The notes under the pieces: model-generated | Databases searched by the model: none | Told to the model about the DNA's origin: nothing | Seen by the model: the letters and a program-made list of their open reading frames with translations, nothing else | Program-made: the position numbers and the translations under genes | Shown: positions 20,295 to 29,776 of the stretch, one piece after another | Layout: the number at the start of each line of letters is the position of its first letter | Position numbering within the stretch: position 1 is the stretch's first letter | Source: Pseudomonas azadiae | GTDB lineage: Bacteria > Pseudomonadota > Gammaproteobacteria > Pseudomonadales > Pseudomonadaceae | Reading direction: 5' to 3' | Assembly: GCF_019145355.1 (NCBI RefSeq) | Contig: NZ_JAHSTY010000002.1 | Span: 62,001 to 126,000 of the forward strand | Length of the DNA: 64,000 nucleotides

Positions 20295-21413
20295 TCAAGG
20301 CGAAAGTAGATAGCCGCTGCGGTAGGCCTCGGTGCCTGCGACATGGGCGATGACCATCCCGGCAGTGGCCATGCGGCGCAGCGAACGGGCGTAAAGCAGG
20401 CCGGCCTTGCGGCAGTGCACGGGCGTTACGCGGTCGGAAATGGGGTCGATGATTTCGGCGATTAATTGCCCGGCCTCCAGGTACTCGCCGGGCAGGGCGC
20501 TGAACACCAGCAGGCCGCCCACCGGGGTCGCCACCGGTTCAACACCGGCCAGCGGCGTGGCCGGGCTGGGCAGGTCGGGCAGCGGTGCGGCATCGCCGGC
20601 AATGGCGCCGAAGCGAATCAGGTAATTGATGATCGCCTGGCAGTCGAGGCTGGCCAGGCCGTGGTTGACGTCACCTTGCCCGCGCAGTTCGACGGTCACC
20701 GAAAAGCTGCCCATGGGGATCGGGAAGCGCTCGCCGAAGCGTTGCTGCAATTGCCACCACACCAGGGTGAAACACTCATCGAAGGATTGGCCGCCGGAAT
20801 CGGTGGCCAGCAAGTTCGCCTGCGAACCGATATACCGCGCCAGCGGCTCCACCTGCGGCCACGCCTCGGGTGTGGTGTACAGGTGCGCCACGGCTTCGAA
20901 GTCGCAATGCAGGTCCAGCACCATGTCGGCATTGCAGGCCAGGCGTTGCAGCACCAGGCGCTGGGAGTGCAGTTGGGTGTCGGCGGTTTGCGCGGCGAGG
21001 GCGGCGGCCAGCGCGGTGCGGATCAGTGCGACGTTGCGCCGGGGATCTGCCCCGAGCAGATCTTCGACATGGTTGCCTACTTCTTCACTGAGGTCGATAA
21101 ACAGCCGATTGAAGTTCTGCCCGCTTTCCAGCTCGTAGCGGCCCAGCGGGATATCCATCAATACCTGTTCCAGGCCCACCGGGTTGGCGATGGGCACCAG
21201 CACAATCTCGCTGCGCAAGCGCCCGGCGGCCGCCAGCTCCGCCAGGCGCGCCTTCAAGTGCCAGGCCACCAGCATGCCCGGCAGTTCATCGGCATGCAGC
21301 GAGGACTGGATGTAAATCTTGCCTTCGGCCTGCTCCGGGCCGAAGTGAAAACTGTGAATCTGCCGCGCCGTGCCGGGCACCGGGGCGATCAGTTCATGGA
21401 CGTGATGCCGCAT
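20295..21413 (-). CDS. AotO-like succinylglutamate desuccinylase/aspartoacylase family protein
   Basis: A 372-residue M14-type zinc hydrolase. The zinc ligands are visible in SSLHADELPG (HxxE type, about residue 39) and VLDLHCDFEA; the C-terminal part resembles the beta-barrel of the AstE/aspartoacylase family. In P. aeruginosa a homologue, AotO, sits in the aot transport operon and is not needed for uptake; its substrate is unclear. Here it lies between the second permease (26-bp gap) and the ATPase (13-bp gap), so it may deacylate an imported amino-acid derivative. Confidence 0.85.
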   Translation of the reverse strand: MRHHVHELIAPVPGTARQIHSFHFGPEQAEGKIYIQSSLHADELPGMLVAWHLKARLAELAAAGRLRSEIVLVPIANPVGLEQVLMDIPLGRYELESGQNFNRLFIDLSEEVGNHVEDLLGADPRRNVALIRTALAAALAAQTADTQLHSQRLVLQRLACNADMVLDLHCDFEAVAHLYTTPEAWPQVEPLARYIGSQANLLATDSGGQSFDECFTLVWWQLQQRFGERFPIPMGSFSVTVELRGQGDVNHGLASLDCQAIINYLIRFGAIAGDAAPLPDLPSPATPLAGVEPVATPVGGLLVFSALPGEYLEAGQLIAEIIDPISDRVTPVHCRKAGLLYARSLRRMATAGMVIAHVAGTEAYRSGYLLSP

Positions 21414-21439
21414 GAATGCTCCTGAAAATGAAAGGCGCC

Positions 21440-22150
21440 TTAATGGCTCGGCCCGAGAAACGCCAGCCAGCGGCGCTCCGCCAGACGAAACAGACCCACC
21501 AAAGCAAAGGTCACGCTCAGGTAGATCAGCGCGGCGATACCGAATGATTGAAAGGTCATGAAAGTGGCCGAGTTGGCATCCCGCGCCACCTTGAGGATGT
21601 CCGGAATCGTCGCGGTGAAGGCCACGGTGGTCGAGTGCAGCATCAGGATCACTTCATTGCTGTAGTAAGGCAACGAGCGGCGCAGCGCCGATGGCATGAT
21701 CACGTAGGCGTACAACTTCCAGCCGCTCAAGCCGTAGGCCTTGGCCGCTTCGACCTCACCGTGGGCCATGCTGCGAATCGCCCCGGCGAAAATCTCCGTG
21801 GTGTAGGCGCAGGTGTTAAGGGCGAAGGCCAGGATGGTGCAATTCATTGCGTCGCGAAAGAACGCATTCAGCAACGGTTGTTCGCGCACGGCGGCGATGC
21901 TGTAGATGCCGGTGTAGCAGATCAGCAGCTGGATATAGAGCGGTGTGCCACGGAACAGATAGGTATAGAACTGCACCGGCCAACGCACCAGGCGCTTGCG
22001 CGACACACGGGCGATGGACAACGGGATCGACACCAGAAAGCCGATGATCAGGGCGGCGGTGAGCAGCCACATCGTCATGGCGAGGCCGGTGATGTGCTGG
22101 CCGTCGCTATAAAGGAAGGGGCGCCAGTATTCCTGCAAGAGTTCGATCAT
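21440..22150 (-). CDS. Amino-acid ABC transporter permease (HisM/AotM-like)
   Basis: A 236-residue inner-membrane permease with about five hydrophobic segments. It carries the polar amino-acid permease signature (FRGTPLYIQLL) and the EAA loop EVEAAKAYGLSGWKLYAYVIMPSALRRSLP that docks on the ATPase. It overlaps the upstream permease by four bases (ATGA). The two permeases would form the HisQM-type heterodimer channel. Confidence 0.93.
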   Translation of the reverse strand: MIELLQEYWRPFLYSDGQHITGLAMTMWLLTAALIIGFLVSIPLSIARVSRKRLVRWPVQFYTYLFRGTPLYIQLLICYTGIYSIAAVREQPLLNAFFRDAMNCTILAFALNTCAYTTEIFAGAIRSMAHGEVEAAKAYGLSGWKLYAYVIMPSALRRSLPYYSNEVILMLHSTTVAFTATIPDILKVARDANSATFMTFQSFGIAALIYLSVTFALVGLFRLAERRWLAFLGPSH

Positions 22151-22875
22151 CGCACGGCCTCCCGGGCGCCAGCGGAGTAGCGACGTTCAAGGCGACGCAG
22201 GACGAAGTTGGACGCGCTGGTGATCAACAGATAGATCAGTGCGGCGAGTACCAGGAAATAGAACAACTGGTAGGTGCTCTTGCCCGCATCCTGCGCGGCT
22301 TTGACCAGATCGGCCAGGCCGATGATCGACACCAGGGCCGTGGCCTTGAGCATCACCATCCAGTTATTGCCGATGCCCGGCAGGGCAAAGCGCATCATTT
22401 GCGGAAAGGTCACGTAGCGAAACCGCTGGCCGCGCTTGAGGCCATAGGCCGTGGCGGCTTCCAGTTGGCCGCGCGGTACTGCGAGGATCGCGCCGCGAAA
22501 GGTTTCGGTGAAGTAGGCACCGTAGATAAAGCCCAGGGTGATGACCCCGGCACTGAAGGGGTCGATCTCGATGTATTCCCACTCCATGAAATCGGTAAAA
22601 CCGGTGAGCCAGGTTTGCAGGCTGTAGAAGATCAGCAGCATCAGCACCAGGTCGGGTACACCGCGAATTAACGTGGTGTAGAGCTGGGCGGGGATACGCA
22701 GGAAGGGCAGGCTGGACAATTTGGCGCTGGCGCCGAGCAGGCCGAGCAATACGCTGACGGCCAGGGACAGCACCGACAACTTTATGGTCATCCAGGTGCC
22801 TTGCAGCAACAGCGGGCCGAAACCCTTCAAGCTGAACGCGCTCAGCCCGAGGGTTTGCAACAGATCTTCGAACAT
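22147..22875 (-). CDS. Amino-acid ABC transporter permease (HisQ/AotQ-like)
   Basis: A 242-residue permease, partner of the preceding entry. It shows LIRGVPDLVLMLLIFYS and the EAA loop QLEAATAYGLKRGQRFRYVTFPQMMRFALPG. The C-terminus ends in a basic tail (RRLERRYSAGAREAVR). It follows the binding-protein gene by 57 bp, a usual distance for a stem that lowers permease expression relative to binding protein. Confidence 0.93.
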   Translation of the reverse strand: MFEDLLQTLGLSAFSLKGFGPLLLQGTWMTIKLSVLSLAVSVLLGLLGASAKLSSLPFLRIPAQLYTTLIRGVPDLVLMLLIFYSLQTWLTGFTDFMEWEYIEIDPFSAGVITLGFIYGAYFTETFRGAILAVPRGQLEAATAYGLKRGQRFRYVTFPQMMRFALPGIGNNWMVMLKATALVSIIGLADLVKAAQDAGKSTYQLFYFLVLAALIYLLITSASNFVLRRLERRYSAGAREAVR

Positions 22876-22932
22876 AAATCAGGACCTATGGCGATAAAAA
22901 AGCGCCCCTGCGTGGGAGGGGCGCCCCGGGCA

Positions 22933-23712
22933 TTATTTGCCGCTGTACAGGTTCAGATCGCCAAAGTGTTTCTTCTGGATGGTGGCGTAGGTGCCATCAT
23001 CGTGTAACGCTTTGATACCTTTATCCAAAAGCGCCTTCAACTCAGTGTTACCTTGTTTGATACCGATGGCGGTTTTCGACGGCAGCAATGGGTCGTCGAT
23101 GGCGGCGCCCACTTCGTAGCCGGCACCGGCTGGCGACTTCAAAAAGCCCAGTTCGGCTTGCAGCATGTCTTGCACGGAAGCATCGAGACGGCCGGAAGTC
23201 AGGTCGGCATACACCTGATCCTGGTTGGCGTAGGCCTTGGTGGTCACACCGGCTTTATCCAGTACGGCCTTGGCATAGGCTTCCTGGATGGTGCCTTGCT
23301 CGTAGCCCACGGATTTGCCCTTGAGCGACTCCGGCGTCGAGTAGCCGGCGCCTTTCTTGAACACCAGGGAAGTAGGGCCGGAGAACAGCTCGTTGGAGAA
23401 GTCGATGGCCTTCTCACGCACCGGGGTCACGGTCATGGACGAAATCACGCCGTCGAATTTGTTGGCCTTGAGACCTGGAATCATGCCGTCGAAATCGCTT
23501 TCGACCCACTTGCATTTCACTTTCAGCTCGGCACAGATCGCATTGCCCAAATCTATATCGAAGCCCACCAGGCTGCCGTCGGCCGCCTTGGATTCAAACG
23601 GCGCGTAGGACAGATCGACACCAAAACGCAGTTCCTTGTATTCCTTGGCCAGCGCGGTACCGGCGGCCATGCACAGAGCCAGTGCAGAAAGGGTCAGCAA
23701 TGCTTTTTTCAT
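22933..23712 (-). CDS. Periplasmic amino-acid binding protein (HisJ/LAO/AotJ-like)
   Basis: A 259-residue solute-binding protein. A signal peptide (MKKALLTLSALALCMAAGTALA) is followed by the mature start KEYKELRFGVDLSYAPFE and the family block GFDIDLGNAICAELKVKCKWVESDFDGMIPGL. Basic amino acids (Arg, Orn, Lys, His) are the expected ligands. The ATG at 23712 gives the correct signal peptide; an in-frame start at 23733 does not. It is first in the operon, with about 250 bp of upstream sequence for regulation. Confidence 0.93.
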   Translation of the reverse strand: MKKALLTLSALALCMAAGTALAKEYKELRFGVDLSYAPFESKAADGSLVGFDIDLGNAICAELKVKCKWVESDFDGMIPGLKANKFDGVISSMTVTPVREKAIDFSNELFSGPTSLVFKKGAGYSTPESLKGKSVGYEQGTIQEAYAKAVLDKAGVTTKAYANQDQVYADLTSGRLDASVQDMLQAELGFLKSPAGAGYEVGAAIDDPLLPSKTAIGIKQGNTELKALLDKGIKALHDDGTYATIQKKHFGDLNLYSGK

Positions 23713-23923
23713 TATGTAATCCCTGGAAACCAAGATGAGCGCTTGTGGCGCGTTTAGGACCGTTACCGAACGGTGTCAGACGCATCACCGGAAGCAATTT
23801 CTGCACCATAGTTCCGAATGGGTGGTTTAAAAGGTGGGATAAGGGCGTTGTGAGCGTAGGCTATGCCCGAAAATGGGCGGTGAAAAATCAGCGCACCATT
23901 TCAGGTCGCATGAAGATTTAAAA

Positions 23924-23953
23924 CTGTGGGAGCTGGCTTGCCAGGTCCCACAG
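23924..23953. repeat. Degenerate REP hairpin downstream of the ligase gene
   Basis: CTGTGGGA pairs with TCCCACAG, and the inner CTGGC pairs with GCCAG around TT. It is a shortened version of the local REP and lies 12 bp after the ligase stop codon, where it could protect or end that transcript. The rest of the gap to the binding-protein gene (about 23713-23920) holds no gene that I can see. Confidence 0.6.
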
Positions 23954-23965
23954 GGGGAATCGTGT

Positions 23966-25600
23966 TCAGGCCAGCAGATCTTGCAGGGTAGCCAGGTTGT
24001 CGGCTTCTTCCACCGACTTATCCTGGCGCCAGCGCAGCATCCGTGGAAACCGCACCGCAATCCCGCTCTTGTGCCGCTTGGACAGGGCAATCCCCTCAAA
24101 GCCCAGCTCAAACACCATGCTCGGCGTCACGCTGCTTACCGGCCCGAATTTTTCCACCGTGGTCTTGCGCACAATGGCGTCGACCTTGCGCATCTCTTCA
24201 TCGGTCAGCCCTGAATACGCCTTCGCGAACGGTACCAAGGTGCGTTCGCTGCCGGGCGGGCCGTCCCACACCGCGAAGGTGTAATCGCTGTAGAGACTGG
24301 CGCGTCGACCGTGGCCGCGTTGGGCGTAGATCAGCACTGCGTCGACGCTGAACGGGTCGACTTTCCACTTCCACCACAGGCCCATGTCCTTGGTGCGACC
24401 CACGCCGTAGAGACCCTGGCGGTCCTTGATCATCATGCCTTCCACGCCGAGGCTGCGTGAGGCTTCGCGTTGTTCGGCGAGGTCCTGCCAGCTGCTGCCC
24501 GTCAGCAAGGGTGATACGCGCAACACGGGCTGGTTGCACTGGGCGATCACCTGTTCAAGTTGCGTGCGGCGCACAGCCTGGGTGTGGTTGCGCCAATCAT
24601 CATTGGCATATTCCAGTAAGTCGTATGCCAGGACTGCGACGGGAGCATCCTCAAGCACCTTTTTGCTCAGGGTCTTGCGGCCGATCCGCTGCTGCAGAAG
24701 CGCGAAAGGTTGCACCGCGTCTTTCCACACGACGATCTCACCGTCGATCACCGTGCCATCGGGCAACCCGCTCACCAGGCTGTGAAGTTCGGGGAAGCGT
24801 TCCGTCACCAGTTCTTCGCCGCGTGACCAGACCCACAGGCGGCCCTCACGTTTCACCAGTTGCGCGCGGATGCCATCGTACTTCCACTCCACCTGCCAAT
24901 TCGCGGGAGGGCCGAGCAAGGTGTCGAATTGCTCCACCGGTTGCGCCAACCCATGCGCAAGAAAAAACGGATAAGGCTGCCCGCCACGTTGCGCATGTTC
25001 ATCGGACGATTCGGCGGCGATCAGCTTCAGGTAGCCCTCGGGTGTAGGACGGTTGGACAAGTCGGTGTAGCCCACCAGCCGCTGCGCCACGCGCTTGCTG
25101 TCCAGGTCGGCCATTGCGGCGAGGGCACGGGTGACCAACAGCTTGGACACACCGACGCGGAAACTGCCGGTGATCAACTTGATGCACACCATCAGGCTGG
25201 GCTGGTCCAGTTGCGCCCATAACGCGGGTAGGCGTTCAGCCAGTTCCAAGGGCGGCAGGCCACGCAGCGGCAGGAGTTTTTCCTCCAGCCACACCGCCAG
25301 GCCGTCCTGCGAGGTGTAGGTCGACTCCGGTAACAACAGGGAAATGGTCTCCGCCAAGTCACCCACGGACTGGTAGCTTTCTTCGAACAGCCACGGCTCG
25401 ATGCCGGACGCTTCGGTGGCCATGTCCCGCAGCAGACGCGTGGGCACCAATTGCCGAGGCCGACCGCCGGACAAGAAATACACGGCCCACGCGGCATCGT
25501 CCGGTGCCGCTTGCCGGAAGTAGGTCTGCAACGCGGCAAGCTTGGCGTTGCTGGAGGTGGTGGCGTCGAGGTTGGCGTACAGTTCGGCAAAGGCCTTCAT
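23966..25600 (-). CDS. ATP-dependent DNA ligase (repair-cluster LigC type)
   Basis: A 544-residue ATP-dependent DNA ligase. The adenylation motif is EWKYDGIRAQL with the nucleophilic lysine at about residue 240; the later motifs DGEIVVWK and MIKDRQGLYGVGRTKDMGLWWKWK are intact. The N-terminal 190 residues form a DNA-binding domain, and the C-terminal part is an OB fold ending with FPRMLRWRQDK. It overlaps the exonuclease gene by four bases. In P. putida it belongs to a four-gene cluster with Lhr-Core helicase, metallophosphoesterase and exonuclease. Confidence 0.93.
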   Translation of the reverse strand: MKAFAELYANLDATTSSNAKLAALQTYFRQAAPDDAAWAVYFLSGGRPRQLVPTRLLRDMATEASGIEPWLFEESYQSVGDLAETISLLLPESTYTSQDGLAVWLEEKLLPLRGLPPLELAERLPALWAQLDQPSLMVCIKLITGSFRVGVSKLLVTRALAAMADLDSKRVAQRLVGYTDLSNRPTPEGYLKLIAAESSDEHAQRGGQPYPFFLAHGLAQPVEQFDTLLGPPANWQVEWKYDGIRAQLVKREGRLWVWSRGEELVTERFPELHSLVSGLPDGTVIDGEIVVWKDAVQPFALLQQRIGRKTLSKKVLEDAPVAVLAYDLLEYANDDWRNHTQAVRRTQLEQVIAQCNQPVLRVSPLLTGSSWQDLAEQREASRSLGVEGMMIKDRQGLYGVGRTKDMGLWWKWKVDPFSVDAVLIYAQRGHGRRASLYSDYTFAVWDGPPGSERTLVPFAKAYSGLTDEEMRKVDAIVRKTTVEKFGPVSSVTPSMVFELGFEGIALSKRHKSGIAVRFPRMLRWRQDKSVEEADNLATLQDLLA

Positions 25601-26601
25601 GTGCTGGGTTCCTCTTCGTCATCGCCGTATTCGGTGACGAAGCCTTGGGCATCCAGGCCTTTCTCGCGCAGATGACGCACCAGAACGCCGACAGAACCGT
25701 GGGTAACCATCACCCGCTCCGCGCCGGTTTGCTCGATGGCCCACAACAGGCCGGGCCAGTCGGCGTGGTCCGACAGCACAAAGCCCCGGTCCACACCGCG
25801 CCGCCGCCGAGTGCCGCGCAAGCGCATCCAGCCGCTGGCGAATGCGTCGCTGTAGTCGCCGAAGCGCTTGATCCAACTGCTGCCGCCCGCGGACGGCGGG
25901 GCGATGATCAAGGCTTGGCGCAACAGCGGATCAGTCTTGTTGAAGTCACCGGCGTAGAGGGTTTCTGGGATGTAGACACCGGCCTCGCGGTACACCCGGT
26001 TCAGCGGTTCGACCGCGCCGTGACTGAGGATCGGGCCGATGCTGGCGTCGATGCCATGCAGGATGCGCTGGGCCTTGCCGAAGGAGTAACAGAACAACAC
26101 GCTGGCTTTGCCTGCCGCGATATTCGCCTGCCACCACTCGTTGATCCCGGCGAAGATCTGCGCCTGGGGCTGCCAGCGATAGATCGGTAGGCCGAAGGTG
26201 GACTCGGTGATGAACGTGTGGCAGCGCACCGGTTCGAACGGCGCGCAGGTGCCGTCGGGCTCGACCTTGTAGTCGCCGGACGCGACCCAGACTTTGCCTT
26301 TGTATTCCAGGCGCACCTGGGCCGAACCGAGCACGTGCCCGGCCGGGTGAAAACTTAAGGTCACGCCGTGGTGAACCAATTGCTCGCCGTAGGCCAGGGT
26401 TTGCAGGTTGATGTCCTGGCCCAGGCGCGAGCGCAGGATGCCTTCGCCGGGCGCGGCGGCGAGGTAATGCTCGTTGCCGGTGCGGGCGTGGTCGCCGTGG
26501 GCGTGAGTGATGACCGAACGTTCAACCGGGCGCCAGGGATCGATGTAGAAATCACCGGCGGGGCAGTAAAGGCCTTCGGGCCGGGCGATGACAAGGTCCA
26601 T
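25597..26601 (-). CDS. Ligase-associated MBL-fold exonuclease
   Basis: A 334-residue metallo-beta-lactamase/beta-CASP type nuclease. The zinc motif THAHGDHARTG is at about residue 34, with further ligands in HPAGHVLGSAQ and in LSDHADWPGLL. Homologues are annotated as ligase-associated DNA damage response exonuclease and resemble mRNA 3'-processing factors. It is the promoter-proximal gene of the exonuclease-ligase pair. A 298-bp gap full of repeats lies upstream. Confidence 0.9.
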   Translation of the reverse strand: MDLVIARPEGLYCPAGDFYIDPWRPVERSVITHAHGDHARTGNEHYLAAAPGEGILRSRLGQDINLQTLAYGEQLVHHGVTLSFHPAGHVLGSAQVRLEYKGKVWVASGDYKVEPDGTCAPFEPVRCHTFITESTFGLPIYRWQPQAQIFAGINEWWQANIAAGKASVLFCYSFGKAQRILHGIDASIGPILSHGAVEPLNRVYREAGVYIPETLYAGDFNKTDPLLRQALIIAPPSAGGSSWIKRFGDYSDAFASGWMRLRGTRRRRGVDRGFVLSDHADWPGLLWAIEQTGAERVMVTHGSVGVLVRHLREKGLDAQGFVTEYGDDEEEPST

Positions 26602-26682
26602 GGGGTGACCGGGGCGGTGGGCTTGTTACTTATGAGGCGGGGCTGGGCGCAGAAGTTCTATCGGAATGCATGCAGGACACAG

Positions 26683-26705
26683 GCGGGAGCTGGCTTGCCT
26701 GCGAT
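26683..26705 (+). repeat. Single REP copy
   Basis: A solitary forward REP (GCGGGAGCTGGCTTGCCTGC, then GAT) eight bases left of the second long inverted repeat. A remnant of a reverse arm (GCAGCTCCCACATT) lies at about 26879-26892 on the other side. The long inverted repeat may therefore have landed inside an older REPIN. Confidence 0.7.
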
Positions 26706-26713
26706 GAACAACC

Positions 26714-26862
26714 TGTAGTGAGCGGGCTTGCCCCGCGCTGGGCGGCGAAGCCGCCCCGATAAAGCCACCGCCGAGTTCCAGATAGAGCCAGGTCGCCTGG
26801 GTTGGGGCGGCTTCGCCACCCAGCGCGGGCGGTGCGACGATTCGACAAGCCCGCTCACTACA
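26714..26862. repeat. Long inverted repeat, second repeat family (copy 2, interrupted)
   Basis: Second copy of the element at 10518. The left arm begins TGTAGTGAGCGGGCTTGC and the right arm ends GCCCGCTCACTACA. The right arm differs from copy 1 by an extra run of about 15 bases (GGTGCGACGATTCGA) inserted after CCCAGCGCGGGC, which breaks the outer stem. The central GCCGCCCC/GGGGCGGC stem is intact. The 26602-26899 gap holds only these repeats and the quiP terminator region. Confidence 0.88.
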
Positions 26863-26899
26863 CGGGATTTGTCAGCCGCAGCTCCCACATTAAATCCGC

Positions 26900-29341
26900 T
26901 TATTTGCCGGGCGTCAGGGTAAGCCTTGCCTTGCCATACACCTTTTCAAAGTTCTGCGGCTGCATCGGGAAGCTCAGGTATTGCGCCTTGAGCGACGGGT
27001 CGATGCCATTGGCATAATTCGGGCTGGCAGGGTTGCCGGACTGGCCGATGCCACCCTGGCCCACCATCGGTTCCACCTGGCCGAAGTCGACAATCATGCG
27101 CAGCGCCGGTACCTGGCTGGTGTTGAAGTCCTGGCCCCAGCGGTACGGCGCCGGGTTCAAGGTGTTGTGATCACCGCCCGACGCCAGCGGGCCGCGAATC
27201 ACCTGGCCATCGGCGCTTTTCCAGGTGGTCATGTGCAATTTGCCCCACTGCCAGGCTTTGTGATCGGCACCCAGTTGGCTGTCCCCGGCGCTGATCGCGG
27301 CGGCCAGGCTGCGGGCGAGGATCGCCGGCTTGTCTTCTTTCTGCGGGGTTCGCACGTCGTCCCAGAACGGGCTGTCTTCACGTCCCAACAGGTGGTCGGC
27401 CTGGGCGGCGTAGGACAGGCTGGCGTTGCTGACAAACGCTTTCCAGCTCGCGCTGTTTTCCGGACCCAGTTCGTCGAGGAAGATCTGCCGGGTGCTTTCC
27501 TGCAGGAACAGTTCGTAGAGCGCGGCATCGGCGGAGGTTGCCAGCAGCCGGCCGTCGAAGGCCATCAGGCGATTCAGCGCTTCGCGCGCCTTGGCCTGCT
27601 CGGCAGCCGGCAGCGCGTCGATCGCCTGTTTCAGCGGCTGGGCCATGCCCGGCGCCTGGAACATGGTCTTGAGCTTGGCGGCGAAGGGGGTGGTCTGATC
27701 GTATTGCATGGCGATCATGCTGCGGCTGTCATGCTTGCCGGCATTGGCCAGTTGCGCCAGGCGCTCGCTGCGCTCCGGCGCATCCCAGGAATTGGACAAC
27801 TGCATGCCGTAGCCGCGCGGCGCGGTACGCTGGTTGGCGGTGCCGATCCAGCCTTGGGCCGGGTCCTGGTCATAGGGGTGCAGCATTGCGTCGGCGTAAC
27901 CGTCCCAGTCAAAGCGCGTGTCCCAACCCGGCGATGGCAGCAAGCCTTCGCCTTCGCGGCGGTTGGGGAAACGGCCGGTGACTTGCCAGCCGATGCTGCT
28001 GGCGTCGGCGAACACCATATTCAGCGCTATGGCGCGAATCTCACGGGTCGCGTCCGAGGCCTTGCCGGCGTTTTGCGCACGGGACAGGTCGAAGAACGCA
28101 TCCAGGCTCTTGTCGTCTTTGAAGTCGGCGGTCTGCAGGGCCAGGCCTAGGCCGGTGGTCAGTGCCTGGCTGCTGTTGAGCAGGGCGCCATGCCGGGTTT
28201 CGTACACCACTTCACGAATCGAGCGCTGGCCCTTGATGAAGAAGGTCTCGTTACGTACGCCCGCAGGGAGCCATTTGCCGTTGTTCTCGTAGTACAACGC
28301 GCTGCCCTGGCGCCTGACTTTTTCCAGAAACAGGTCTTGGGTATCGCCTTTGACCGTGCTCATGCTCCACGCGACTTTGCCGTTGAAGCCGGACAGCAGG
28401 GTCGGCAGACCGGCAATCGAGGCGCCGACGGCCTGATATTTCGGTGCGCGGATTTGTACATAGCTCCAGGGCGACGGTGCCAGCGGCTGGGCGGCGAGAT
28501 CGCCTGCCAGCAGGCTTTTACCGCTGCGGCTGCGTTGCGGGCCAATGGCCCAGTTGCTCGAGGTGCTCACTGCCAGCGAGTTGAGGCTGGCCAACTGCTG
28601 GCTGACCGCATCCAGCCCGGCCAGGCCCGTGACCTGGCCCAGGTTCACGCCCTTGAGTTTCTCGGCCTCGGCCAGGGGGATCGATTCATCCGGCGCGCTG
28701 GGCGTGAGCCAGGCGAGTTTGTCGACGCCGACTTTCTGTGCCAGCACCAGGGAGGAAATTTCTTCCTGCAGGTTGGCCGATTCGCTGAAATTCAGCAGGC
28801 AGAACAGCAGCGCCGAATCTTCCGGCTTCCAGTACTCGGGCGTGTAGCCGGTCTGGGCCAGGTCCGGCGGCAGCTTGTCGCGGTAGCGGAACAGGTAGGC
28901 GTTGACGCCACGGGCATACACTTCAAAGAAGCGCTTGAGGCGTGGCGAGGAGGCGTTATAGAGCTCGCCGGCGCTTTTTTTCAGGTTGACCGCGCGCATG
29001 AACCGGTCGACGTCCAGCACTTCAGGGCCGGACATCTCCGCCAGGCGGCCCTGGGCCAAAAGGCGCAGGGTGACCATCTGGGTGATGCGATCACTGGCGT
29101 GCACATAACCGAGGCTGAACAACGCGTCATGGAAGGTGTTGCTTTCGATCAACGGCATGCCTTGGGCATTGCGTTGCACGGAAACATTCTGTGCCAGGCC
29201 CTTGATCGGCTGCACGCCGGCAATCGGCGGCAGGGTGTCCTGGGTGCTCTGGAGCTGGCAACCGGCCAGGCCTAACGCACTGGCCACTGCCGCGGCTACG
29301 CCGAACCGGGGAAGAAAATGTGAGAGGGCTGGCGAGGCCAT
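26900..29341 (-). CDS. quiP: QuiP-type penicillin/acyl-homoserine-lactone acylase
   Basis: An 813-residue Ntn-hydrolase of the penicillin acylase family, very similar by eye to P. aeruginosa QuiP, which removes long acyl chains from homoserine lactones. The N-terminus [12 protein letters not shown] is followed by a lipobox LAGC (Cys28). The alpha chain would end before Ser262 in [16 protein letters not shown], the autocatalytic nucleophile that begins the beta chain. Later blocks include [21 protein letters not shown] and the C-terminal GGDHNTLNP. The product is probably secreted or membrane-anchored in the periplasm. Confidence 0.9.
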   Translation of the reverse strand: MASPALSHFLPRFGVAAAVASALGLAGCQLQSTQDTLPPIAGVQPIKGLAQNVSVQRNAQGMPLIESNTFHDALFSLGYVHASDRITQMVTLRLLAQGRLAEMSGPEVLDVDRFMRAVNLKKSAGELYNASSPRLKRFFEVYARGVNAYLFRYRDKLPPDLAQTGYTPEYWKPEDSALLFCLLNFSESANLQEEISSLVLAQKVGVDKLAWLTPSAPDESIPLAEAEKLKGVNLGQVTGLAGLDAVSQQLASLNSLAVSTSSNWAIGPQRSRSGKSLLAGDLAAQPLAPSPWSYVQIRAPKYQAVGASIAGLPTLLSGFNGKVAWSMSTVKGDTQDLFLEKVRRQGSALYYENNGKWLPAGVRNETFFIKGQRSIREVVYETRHGALLNSSQALTTGLGLALQTADFKDDKSLDAFFDLSRAQNAGKASDATREIRAIALNMVFADASSIGWQVTGRFPNRREGEGLLPSPGWDTRFDWDGYADAMLHPYDQDPAQGWIGTANQRTAPRGYGMQLSNSWDAPERSERLAQLANAGKHDSRSMIAMQYDQTTPFAAKLKTMFQAPGMAQPLKQAIDALPAAEQAKAREALNRLMAFDGRLLATSADAALYELFLQESTRQIFLDELGPENSASWKAFVSNASLSYAAQADHLLGREDSPFWDDVRTPQKEDKPAILARSLAAAISAGDSQLGADHKAWQWGKLHMTTWKSADGQVIRGPLASGGDHNTLNPAPYRWGQDFNTSQVPALRMIVDFGQVEPMVGQGGIGQSGNPASPNYANGIDPSLKAQYLSFPMQPQNFEKVYGKARLTLTPGK

Positions 29342-29457
29342 GGCAAAGCTCCTGCGGGGGGTAGCGTCAGTAAAGGCGCTACGTTAGTGAGCGCGGCGAA
29401 ACGACGCAAGCGGGAGTTTTGGCAATTACATGAGAACTTGAAACAGACACTGATCAA

Positions 29458-29545
29458 TGTGGGAGCTGGCTTGCCTGCGATGGCGGCGGTTCAGTGACTG
29501 ATGGGCTACTGGCAGAGCGCTATCGCAGGCAAGCCAGCTCCCACA
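29458..29545. repeat. REPIN upstream of quiP
   Basis: Inverted REP pair with arms TGTGGGAGCTGGCTTGCC... and its complement, separated by about 40 bp (GGCGGCGGTTCAGTG...). The spacer resembles that of the copy at 44568 rather than those at 9843 and 51361. It lies between the quiP start and the SEC-C gene. Confidence 0.9.
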
Positions 29546-29563
29546 CTGACCGCATTCAAGAGG

Positions 29564-29776
29564 TTATGCCCCGTGGCACTTCTTGAATTTCTTCTCGCTG
29601 CCGCACGGGCAAGGGTCGTTGCGACCCACGTCCTTCAGGGCGTTGCGCACCGGTTCCTGGTGAGCGTGGCCGCAGTTCGGGCCGTGGACATGGCCGTGCT
29701 CGTGGTCGTGGCTGTGATCATGGTGATCGTGATCGTGGTTGCAGTCAGGACCATGGACATGGGGTTGCTGAGTCAT
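29564..29776 (-). CDS. Small His-rich SEC-C motif protein
   Basis: A 70-residue protein. The first 40 residues are mostly His, Asp and Gly ([16 protein letters not shown]..., 17 or more histidines); the C-terminus is a zinc-binding SEC-C motif [18 protein letters not shown] as found at the end of SecA. It probably binds divalent metals, like the tails of SlyD or nickel chaperones. Its ATG overlaps the stop of the lipoprotein gene by four bases. A related SEC-C protein (YchJ) lies 500 bp upstream. Confidence 0.85.
   Translation of the reverse strand: MTQQPHVHGPDCNHDHDHHDHSHDHEHGHVHGPNCGHAHQEPVRNALKDVGRNDPCPCGSEKKFKKCHGA

Noticed and set aside
28190..29275. Long open frame of 361 codons opposite quiP
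   Set aside because: It is fully within the well-supported quiP gene on the other strand and is a product of GC-rich third positions. Similar antisense frames opposite the GH50-like gene (35028-37136), the OmpA/pdxH region (38829-40556), the FAD dehydrogenase (45109-46296) and braE/braD (53198-54661) were rejected for the same reason.
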